NCBI GenBank assembly: GCA_003175865.1 | Contig: PSRF01000204.1 | Coordinates: 1-5,698 of the forward strand | Direction: 5' to 3' | Source of the DNA: Blastocatellia bacterium | GTDB taxonomy: Bacteria; Acidobacteriota; Blastocatellia; Pyrinomonadales; Pyrinomonadaceae | Length of the DNA stretch: 5,698 nucleotides | Shown here: one piece after another, positions 1 to 4,574 of the stretch | Position numbering within the stretch: the stretch's first letter is position 1 | How the letters are laid out: each line of letters begins with the position of its first letter | Notes under the pieces: model-generated | What the model was told of the DNA's origin: nothing | The model's input: only the letters and a program-made list of their open reading frames with translations | The model's database searches: none | Made by a program: the position numbers and the translations under genes

Positions 1-638
1 TGGCTACTGTGTTAAGGGACCGAGCCGTCTCACAATGCAAAGCTGAATGCTTTGAAGAAGCAACTCGCCTTTTTCTACGGGCGTTGTATGAATTTGACGC
101 CGTCGGTAATCATAGATACGCGGCAGTAGTTGAAAACAACTATGGATACCTGCTTTTGTGTGTCGATCGGTTTAATGAAGCAGAGACTCACTTGAGAAAT
201 GCCCGGAATCGATTTGACGAGTTAGGGGACAACGTTCGAAGAGCGCAAGTCGACGATACGTTAGCTCATCTCTACATTCGGCTCGGAAAATTTAGCGACG
301 CTGAAAAAGCAATCTTAAGTTCTATTTCAACGTTGGAAGCTGGAGATGAGGAAGCACTGCTAGCCGAATCGCTAAACACTAGAGCCCTGCTTCTATGTAG
401 ACAAGATCGCTTCAACGAAGCGAAGGGAGTATTACAGGGTGCGCTTCAGATAGCACAACACTGCGGTGACACAGAAAGGTTTGCGAAAACATTGCTGATA
501 ATTGGCGATCAGTTAATCGAGAAACTTGATAGAAACGAGGTGCTCGAACTACGCCTAAGGCTTTCAAAATCGCTGGATCTCAACTTACAGCTGTCCACTC
601 AGGAATCAATCCGGTTGATTTTGGAGCGAATCCGTTAA
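1..638 (+). CDS. TPR-repeat protein without kinase domain, 5'-truncated by window edge
   Basis: The reading frame is open to the left edge. The GTG at position 9 is only the first possible start inside the window and is probably internal, because codons before it (Ala-Thr) continue the frame. The visible 211 residues are all-helical, with TPR-like helix pairs such as the one around NHRYAAVVENNYG and the one around DNVRRAQVDDTLAHLY. Over about 121 ungapped residues it is roughly 55% identical (hand count) to residues 239-361 of the TPR histidine kinase encoded at 1517-3919. It stops just where that protein passes from TPR region into the kinase linker, so it is a sensor-like module without catalytic output. 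No signal peptide or membrane segment is visible. TPR domains bind peptides or proteins; the partner is not known. It could be a separate adaptor, a decoy, or the C-terminal end of a longer protein whose other domain lies off the window. Confidence 0.85.
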   Translation, partial: ATVLRDRAVSQCKAECFEEATRLFLRALYEFDAVGNHRYAAVVENNYGYLLLCVDRFNEAETHLRNARNRFDELGDNVRRAQVDDTLAHLYIRLGKFSDAEKAILSSISTLEAGDEEALLAESLNTRALLLCRQDRFNEAKGVLQGALQIAQHCGDTERFAKTLLIIGDQLIEKLDRNEVLELRLRLSKSLDLNLQLSTQESIRLILERIR

Positions 639-651
639 GCCTTCGTACCAA

Positions 652-702
652 TTAAAAAAGAGTAGGGAATATGAACCCTTTGCACTGGTTCCGTTCTCTC
701 AT
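652..702 (-). CDS. Possible 16-codon micro-ORF with strong Shine-Dalgarno
   Basis: On the minus strand an ATG at 702-700 follows AGGAGG at a spacing of 6 nt. It opens a short frame, MRERNQCKGFIFPTLF, ending in TAA at 654-652. The peptide has a basic N-terminus and a hydrophobic C-terminal half. It lies about 175 bp downstream of the GTITGS-repeat gene on the same strand. The surrounding minus-strand sequence is purine-rich, so the ribosome binding site may be chance. No promoter is evident and nothing is known of such a peptide. This is a weak call, kept because the ribosome binding site is the best in the window. Confidence 0.2.
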   Translation of the reverse strand: MRERNQCKGFIFPTLF

Positions 703-762
703 TTGAACCCTCCTTCTTCCCAAAAAACCTGTCTCTAACTCTACTCTTCGGCACACCCGTTG

Positions 763-779
763 CCCCGATAATTACGGGG
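763..779. other. Small GC hairpin between two convergent genes
   Basis: CCCCG and CGGGG form a 5-bp stem around the 7-nt loop ATAATTA. It lies in the 238-bp gap between the convergent TPR gene and the GTITGS-repeat gene. Neither strand has a T-tract directly after it, so it is not a classical intrinsic terminator. It could slow polymerase or protect an RNA 3' end. The rest of this gap (639-876) shows a pyrimidine-rich plus strand around 690-750 and no other clear feature. Confidence 0.25.
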
Positions 780-876
780 GGTCGGATCTAAGCGAAGATT
801 CTTCCTTCTTGACCGATCTTTGAGTGGTCTGTTCGTCAAGCTGACCGGGCTATTTCAAGTTGACGCCAACTAAAGA

Positions 877-1167
877 TTACCAAGCCAATGAAACGACTAG
901 CTCAAGAGCCTTTGAAATTACGTCGTTAGTTGAGCTCGAAGGATAATCTGCGGGGCCGGAACCGGTGATTGTCCCGGCACTTGAGCCAGTGATTGTTCCA
1001 GCTTTGGAGCCAGTGATCGTTCCAGCTTTCGAGCCTGTGATCGTTCCTGCACTTGAGCCTGTGATGGTTCCGGCTGTCCTAGAGCCGGTGATCGTACCAG
1101 CGAGGCTTACGGTTGAGACCGACAAGGTGAACGCAAGCACCGTAGTTGCGATTTTGATGTTTTTCAT
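877..1167 (-). CDS. Small secreted protein with six GTITGS repeats
   Basis: This 96-residue protein starts at the ATG at 1167, not at an in-frame ATG 24 codons upstream. The chosen start has AGGAG 5 nt before it and directly begins a signal peptide: MKNIK, then a hydrophobic core (about residues 6-20), then SLA with probable cleavage after Ala23. The mature part is about 73 residues. Residues 24-70 hold six copies of GTITGS separated by short linkers (RTA, SA, KA, KA, SA), an 8-residue period with one 9-residue unit. The tail (71-96) has a Gly-Pro-Ser-rich stretch and then a hydrophobic, probably helical segment ending in Trp. Repeat units differ mostly at synonymous third positions, which argues for selection on the protein. 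No Cys and no enzyme motif is present. The TIT strands with Gly-Ser turns suggest a short beta-repeat fold or a multi-copy pro-peptide; the function is unknown. It is divergent from the TPR kinase gene and convergent with the TPR-only gene. Confidence 0.78.
   Translation of the reverse strand: MKNIKIATTVLAFTLSVSTVSLAGTITGSRTAGTITGSSAGTITGSKAGTITGSKAGTITGSSAGTITGSGPADYPSSSTNDVISKALELVVSLAW
958..1098 (-). repeat. Tandem 24-bp coding repeat (GTITGS units)
   Basis: Five full units and a final partial unit encode GTITGS plus a two-residue linker. Units have a 24-bp period, and one is 27 bp because its linker is Arg-Thr-Ala. The core ATC-ACN-GG(C/T)-TCN is kept in every copy while wobble bases vary, so the array is not a recent perfect expansion. 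Lys or Arg follows the repeat in three linkers, which would allow trypsin-like release of short peptides. Confidence 0.9.
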
Positions 1168-1172
1168 GGTGT

Positions 1173-1177
1173 CTCCT
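1173..1177 (-). promoter_or_regulatory. Ribosome binding site of the GTITGS-repeat gene
   Basis: AGGAG lies on the minus strand with ACACC as a 5-nt spacer before the ATG at 1167. It decides the start in favour of the signal-peptide methionine over the in-frame ATG at 1239. Confidence 0.7.
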
Positions 1178-1267
1178 AGTGAACTTCTGTTTACTGGGGC
1201 TATGCGGGTGGATGATTGACCTGTCAAGTTTGTCTCCATCCGCGCTAACTATCGATGCCTCACCTTT

Positions 1268-1283
1268 CTCAATAAGCATGCCA
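1268..1283 (-). promoter_or_regulatory. Imperfect sigma-54-like -24/-12 element
   Basis: The minus strand reads TGGCATGCTTATTGAG. Against TGGCAYR-N4-TTGCW it matches the whole -24 half and TTG of the -12 half, but the conserved GC is replaced by GA, which is a serious defect. Transcription would start about 12 nt downstream, leaving a leader of about 90 nt before the ATG at 1167. A sigma-54 activator gene lies in the same window, which makes the match worth testing. No good sigma-70 alternative was found for this gene; TTTACA at 1296-1291 has only a poor -10. Confidence 0.28.
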
Positions 1284-1290
1284 CAAGCTT

Positions 1291-1318
1291 TGTAAACCCG
1301 GATTATGCCTGTAAACCC
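1291..1318. repeat. Direct repeat TGTAAACCC x2, 19 bp apart
   Basis: Perfect 9-bp copies lie at 1291-1299 and 1310-1318, with a 19-bp start-to-start distance, near two helical turns. On the minus strand they read GGGTTTACA and sit just upstream of the sigma-54-like element of the secreted-repeat gene. They could be an activator or repressor site; the binding protein is unknown. Confidence 0.45.
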
Positions 1319-1321
1319 TTT

Positions 1322-1342
1322 ATACCGATTAGCTTCCGGTAT
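1322..1342. promoter_or_regulatory. Inverted repeat ATACCG-N9-CGGTAT, operator-like
   Basis: Two perfect 6-bp arms (1322-1327 and 1337-1342) flank a 9-bp spacer in the divergent control region. The arms share the GGTAT core with three further sites at 1361, 1479 and 1487. The spacing suits a dimeric regulator, but the protein is not known. Confidence 0.35.
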
Positions 1343-1431
1343 TTACTCTGCATCGAAGAGGGTATCGTCCGATGATGGGTAGGGCATATACAAGATCGCG
1401 GCTTGCTCAGGCTACACAAGAACCTAAGTCT

Positions 1432-1459
1432 TTGATTATCCGAGATTAAGGGCTATAAC
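1432..1459 (+). promoter_or_regulatory. Sigma-70-like promoter candidate for the TPR kinase gene
   Basis: TTGATT (1432-1437) and TATAAC (1454-1459) are separated by 16 bp and match the consensus hexamers at 4/6 and 5/6 positions. The start of transcription would be near 1466, about 50 nt before the ATG at 1517, and the leader would contain the GATACC/GGTATC palindrome at 1479-1492. Confidence 0.35.
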
Positions 1460-1478
1460 GCACCGCACACTCTTGGTG

Positions 1479-1492
1479 GATACCACGGTATC
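1479..1492. promoter_or_regulatory. Palindrome GATACC-AC-GGTATC in the kinase leader
   Basis: Perfect 6-bp arms with a 2-bp spacer lie 24 bp upstream of the kinase ATG and just downstream of its candidate promoter. That is a usual place for a repressor operator. As RNA the 2-nt loop would be too tight, so a DNA-binding role is more likely. Confidence 0.35.
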
Positions 1493-1516
1493 AGTGGCTA
1501 CTTCGTATGCAGATCA

Positions 1517-3919
1517 ATGCCACCGCCGAATTCGCAGATCATGCCGACTGAAACTATCATTCCTGGGACATTCCACCCTCAGAGTCTTTCACCTAGCGAA
1601 CAGGTTCTTGCTTGTTGTGCTATTGCTCGAGAGAGGTTGGAGGCTGGAGAGTATGAACAGGGATGTGGCGCGCTGCAACATTGGTGGGCACTTGGCGAAT
1701 GGCCACGTCAAAACGGACTCACGCCCGAAGCCTCCGCAGAACTTCTTCTTGTTGCGGGAACGCTGTGCGGATGGGTGGCAAGCTCCAAGAAGATATCCGG
1801 AGGCAGGAAACCAGCTGAAGCCCTTCTGAATGGTGCGATCGCAATATTCGAACAGATCGGGGAAACGGTTCGAGCGTCGGAAGGAAGAATAGAATTAGCG
1901 TGTTGCTACTATCATCAGGGGCACTTTGATCTAGCTCGGCTAACCCTTCGCCGTGCGCTAGGTGAGCTCTCTCCAGAGAATCATGAACTTAGAGGCATCG
2001 GACTAATCCGTTTGGCGGTTGTAGAGAGATTTGCCGGACGGTTTCACGAAGCGGTAGCTCTAATAGAAGAAGCGACGACCCTCCTAGAGGAAAGCGGAAG
2101 CTGGCTCCAAGGCAGACTTCACCTTGAATTCGCAAATAGCCTAAAAGAGCAGGGTATCGCAGAGAACCGACGTCGGTCATTTGAGAGAGCTTTAGGGCAC
2201 TATCGTGAGGCTCTCAGACATTTTAAGGAGATCGATAATCATCGTTACGCGGCAATCGTCGAAAATAATTACGGATGTTTGCTATCTACAATGACCAGAT
2301 TCGACGAGGCTTGTCTACATCTGGTACGCGCACGAAGCCTCTTTGAACTGCTTCAAGATAATGTTCGACGAGCACAAGTTGATGAAACCTTGGCTCAACT
2401 CTATTTATCCTCTGGAAAGTATGATCTTGCTGAGCGTTCCATCAATCTTTCGGTGGACACATTGGAAACAAGCGGTGAAGATGCATTTCTGGCAGAGTCC
2501 TTAATCACTAAGGCAATCGTGCTTTGCAAACTCGGGCGTAAACACGAGGCGAAGCCCAATTTCGAGCGCGCACAACGAGTCGCCGAGAGATGTGAGGATT
2601 ACGAAGCTGCAGGTCGCGCTCTTCTAATACTCATTGAAGAAATGTGCGAGCAGCTTGCGGATGATGAGCGGAGGGAGATCGGTGCACAAGCCAACCAACT
2701 CCTCGCCAACTCACAACAACAAGCTACGCGTGAACGACTGCGCAAGTGTCTCGACATGATTGCCGAGGCTCACACACGTCATGAAGCACAACGCGAACAG
2801 AAGGCAATGGCCGACAAGATGGCCGCGCTCGGCGAACTCTCATTCGGCGTCGCACACAACGTCAACAACACACTCACCGGAATCCTCGGCCGTGCTCAAC
2901 TCCTACTGCGCTCCAACGATCCTGTGAAAATCCAGGCTGGCCTTGAGTTGATCATTAAGAGCGCTGAAGATGGTGCGCAGATCATTCGTCGCATACAGGA
3001 CTTCGCTCGTCAGCGTCCGAGCCGTGAATTCGAAACTCTTGCTGTCGCCGACCTCTTGAAAGACGCCTGCGAAATGACGCGCTCCCGGTGGGAAGTCCGC
3101 AACGAACTACCGCCAATTCGCTTCGCACTCGTCGCCGACTGCGAAGCACTCGTCAAAGGCGACCCAGTCGAGCTGCGCGAAGTTTTAGTGAACATGATCT
3201 TTAACGCGATCGACGCGATGCCCGAAGGCGGCGAGATTCGACTCTTCGCGCAAGAGTCCCGCGACCGCGTCGTGGTCAACATCGGTGATTCGGGAATGGG
3301 AATGTCGCCCGAAGTGAAGTCGCGCCTATTTGATCCGTTCTTTACGACGAAAGGCCGAAAAGGTACGGGAATGGGCCTCGCCGTCAGTTTCGGTATCGTC
3401 CGACGTCACGATGGAACGATCGACGTCGAAAGCGAACCAGCTCGCGGCACGACATTCAAAATTTCATTGCCAAAAGTCGCACGCACAGTTTCGCGTGCCG
3501 CAACTGCCACAACCGTCGACACCAAGACGAACCGTCGCGAAGACAAGCCACGGGTGCTAGTCGTCGATGACGAAACACCAGTACGCGAAGTCTTGATCGA
3601 AGCACTCCAAGCTGAGGGTTGCGAGGTGCTCGAAGCCGAGAGCGGTGAAGCAGCACTAGAAATCTTTGATCGCGAGCAGGACTGGATCGATGCAGTCTTC
3701 ACCGACATTGGCATGCCTGAGATGACGGGCTGGGAGCTGGTAACCGCTATTCGCGAGCGTTCGAAGACAGTGCCGCTGGCTATCGTGAGCGGTTGGGCTG
3801 ACGCCATCAGCGTGGACACCCGAAACGCCGTTCAAGCCGATTGGGTGGTCGCCAAGCCTTTTGACATTGATAAGATAAGCGGAATTGCGCAGGAGATTGC
3901 AGCGCGCCGAACGCTTTAG
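1517..3919 (+). CDS. Soluble TPR-sensor histidine kinase / receiver hybrid
   Basis: The 800-residue protein has no signal peptide or membrane segment and should act in the cytoplasm. Residues about 25-400 are TPR-like helix pairs, the presumed sensor. A coiled linker (about 400-435) leads to a HisKA-type dimerisation domain with phospho-acceptor His447 in VAHNVNNTLTG. The ATPase domain has the N box (Asn559, Asn563), G1 DSGMGM (591-596), F box FDPFF (605-609) and G2 GTGMGL (616-621). A linker of about 25 residues precedes a receiver domain with Asp684/Asp685, phospho-acceptor Asp730, Ser758 and Lys780-Pro781, and the protein ends there with no DNA-binding domain. The residue after His447 is Asn, not Glu or Asp. 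The start at 1517 has no clear ribosome binding site; the ATG at 1541 is an alternative. GC content rises sharply near 2700, where the TPR part ends. Its stop codon overlaps the end of the convergent zinc-ribbon gene by 4 bp. Confidence 0.95.
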   Translation: MPPPNSQIMPTETIIPGTFHPQSLSPSEQVLACCAIARERLEAGEYEQGCGALQHWWALGEWPRQNGLTPEASAELLLVAGTLCGWVASSKKISGGRKPAEALLNGAIAIFEQIGETVRASEGRIELACCYYHQGHFDLARLTLRRALGELSPENHELRGIGLIRLAVVERFAGRFHEAVALIEEATTLLEESGSWLQGRLHLEFANSLKEQGIAENRRRSFERALGHYREALRHFKEIDNHRYAAIVENNYGCLLSTMTRFDEACLHLVRARSLFELLQDNVRRAQVDETLAQLYLSSGKYDLAERSINLSVDTLETSGEDAFLAESLITKAIVLCKLGRKHEAKPNFERAQRVAERCEDYEAAGRALLILIEEMCEQLADDERREIGAQANQLLANSQQQATRERLRKCLDMIAEAHTRHEAQREQKAMADKMAALGELSFGVAHNVNNTLTGILGRAQLLLRSNDPVKIQAGLELIIKSAEDGAQIIRRIQDFARQRPSREFETLAVADLLKDACEMTRSRWEVRNELPPIRFALVADCEALVKGDPVELREVLVNMIFNAIDAMPEGGEIRLFAQESRDRVVVNIGDSGMGMSPEVKSRLFDPFFTTKGRKGTGMGLAVSFGIVRRHDGTIDVESEPARGTTFKISLPKVARTVSRAATATTVDTKTNRREDKPRVLVVDDETPVREVLIEALQAEGCEVLEAESGEAALEIFDREQDWIDAVFTDIGMPEMTGWELVTAIRERSKTVPLAIVSGWADAISVDTRNAVQADWVVAKPFDIDKISGIAQEIAARRTL

Positions 3920-4122
3920 ACTTTGGCGTCGGGCGGATGTTGATAACGTTCGATCTCATCACTGTCGTACGATGCTTTATGACGGCAATCGGGACATTCC
4001 ACAACGTATGTCGCTCGAATTTCCGCCTGGCCCTGCGACAGATCGGGAAACAGTATTTGTTTGGTTCTGCAATTGTTGCAGGTGAACCGTAAATACCACT
4101 CTCCGGGGGTTAGAGTGCGCAT
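3916..4122 (-). CDS. Small zinc-ribbon-like protein, copy 1
   Basis: This 68-residue protein has two CxxC pairs, Cys15/Cys18 and Cys43/Cys46, spaced as in a zinc ribbon. Fixed elements around them are PGEWYL (6-11), FPDLS (25-29), Tyr39, CPDC (43-46) and ERYQHP (58-63). Over 58 ungapped residues (6-63) it is about 47% identical (hand count) to the protein at 4350-4574, which confirms both as real genes. The ATG at 4122 has AGAAGG close upstream, at a rather short spacing. Its TAA shares 4 bp with the TAG of the convergent kinase gene. It is divergent from its paralogue. No helix-turn-helix or enzyme motif is visible; metal binding is inferred from the cysteines, and binding to nucleic acid or protein is possible. 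The function is unknown. Confidence 0.78.
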   Translation of the reverse strand: MRTLTPGEWYLRFTCNNCRTKQILFPDLSQGQAEIRATYVVECPDCRHKASYDSDEIERYQHPPDAKV

Positions 4123-4147
4123 GATCCTTCTGTTCTTAGCCGTGAGA

Positions 4148-4177
4148 ATGACAACTTCCGCTGACAGCTCTTATAAT
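4148..4177 (+). promoter_or_regulatory. Sigma-70-like promoter for zinc-ribbon copy 2
   Basis: ATGACA (4148-4153) and a perfect TATAAT (4172-4177) are separated by 18 bp, matching the consensus at 5/6 and 6/6. Transcription would start near 4184 and give a leader of about 165 nt before the GTG at 4350. It overlaps the opposite promoter at 4170-4199. Confidence 0.5.
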
Positions 4178-4199
4178 CCCGGAACGAACTCAGGGTCAA
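4170..4199 (-). promoter_or_regulatory. Sigma-70-like promoter for zinc-ribbon copy 1
   Basis: On the minus strand TTGACC (4199-4194) and TATAAG (4175-4170) are separated by 18 bp, each matching 5/6 consensus bases. Transcription would start near 4163, about 40 nt before the ATG at 4122. Its -10 shares the TTATAA palindrome (4171-4176) with the plus-strand promoter. Confidence 0.5.
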
Positions 4200-4338
4200 T
4201 AGTCTCCTTGAATTCGTATTCTTGCCCTCTCAGTTCGGACTGAAGTGGAAGTAGCGCCTTACAACTCGGATGAAAGCAGTCGCTGCGCTTCTGTTCTGAC
4301 CTTACTTCCTCAGCACAACTAAATACGCCGCCCGATTT

Positions 4339-4342
4339 GGAG
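4339..4342 (+). promoter_or_regulatory. Ribosome binding site deciding a GTG start
   Basis: GGAG lies 7 nt before the GTG at 4350-4352. It supports a GTG start for zinc-ribbon copy 2, whose N-terminus then aligns with the ATG start of copy 1 with only two extra residues. Confidence 0.55.
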
Positions 4343-4349
4343 TTTAATC

Positions 4350-4574
4350 GTGAAATCTGCCGACTACGTACCTGGCGAATGGTACTTAATCGTCCAGTGT
4401 CATTACTGTCATGAGAGGTTCTCACTCTTTCATGATTTGACGAAGGGCAAGTTGAAACCCAGAGCAACTTACAACTGGACCTGTCCGGAGTGTAAGAGAA
4501 CCGACGATTACAAAGCAGAGGAGCTGGAGCAATACCAGCATCCAAGGAGTCGTTCAGCCAGTGAATCGGACTAA
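4350..4574 (+). CDS. Small zinc-ribbon-like protein, copy 2
   Basis: This 74-residue protein starts at GTG, supported by GGAG 7 nt upstream. It keeps every landmark of copy 1: PGEWYL (8-13), Cys17/Cys20, FHDLT (27-31), Tyr41, CPEC (45-48) and EQYQHP (60-65), with the same 24-residue gap between the CxxC pairs. It adds a short Ser/Arg-rich tail after the shared HP. Its TAA overlaps the TAG of the convergent sigma-54 activator gene by 4 bp, mirroring how copy 1 meets the kinase gene. The pair probably arose by inverted duplication, but 47% identity means it is old and both copies have been kept. The role is unknown; the location between two regulators suggests a link to signalling. Confidence 0.78.
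   Translation: MKSADYVPGEWYLIVQCHYCHERFSLFHDLTKGKLKPRATYNWTCPECKRTDDYKAEELEQYQHPRSRSASESD

Larger units (their letters stand above)
1168..1516. other. 349-bp divergent control region between secreted-repeat gene and TPR kinase gene
   Basis: No gene is supported here. Towards the minus-strand gene it holds a ribosome binding site (1173-1177), an imperfect sigma-54-like element (1268-1283) and a direct repeat of TGTAAACCC (1291-1318). Towards the kinase gene it holds a sigma-70-like promoter candidate (1432-1459). The pentamer GGTAT/ATACC occurs five times between 1322 and 1492, four of them arranged as two inverted repeats. The kinase frame is open back to a TGA at 1433-1435 but has no usable start codon upstream of 1517. 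Confidence 0.6.

Noticed and set aside
671..706. Eleven-codon plus-strand frame (MNPLHWFRSLI) just after the TPR gene, like a peptide gene behind its receptor.
   Set aside because: The ribosome binding site is weak, it has no export signal, and frames this short are expected by chance.
836..864. Direct repeat TCAAG(C/T)TGAC with the same 19-bp period as the TGTAAACCC repeat.
   Set aside because: The copies are short and imperfect and lie downstream of both convergent genes, where an operator has no obvious use.
958..1098. Repeat array considered as a CRISPR or an integration site.
   Set aside because: Units are contiguous 24-bp coding repeats without unique spacers and stay in frame.
965..1219. 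Plus-strand 84-codon frame with VPALEPVI repeats.
   Set aside because: It is the antisense shadow of the 24-bp repeats of the GTITGS gene, which has the signal peptide and ribosome binding site on the minus strand.
1168..1239. Upstream in-frame ATG at 1239 that would extend the GTITGS protein by 24 residues.
   Set aside because: It would bury the signal peptide and ignore the AGGAG before the ATG at 1167.
1473..1829. Plus-strand 118-codon frame overlapping the start of the kinase gene.
   Set aside because: Most of it overlaps the kinase in another frame, with Arg/Leu-rich shadow composition and no domain signal.
1361..3404. Twelve-base match GGTATCGTCCGA between the control region (1361) and the kinase coding region (about 3393).
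   Set aside because: One such match is about what chance predicts in a window of this size when both strands are compared.
4171..4330. Minus-strand frame ending in TAA at 4171 with a protein-like end (FKETIDPEFVPGL) and a Cys-x4-Cys element (CFHPSC), possibly a lost small gene before zinc-ribbon copy 1.
   Set aside because: There is no ATG, GTG or TTG in the part outside the antisense of zinc-ribbon copy 2, and its 3' end covers the predicted promoters. It could be a remnant, but a chance open frame explains it as well.
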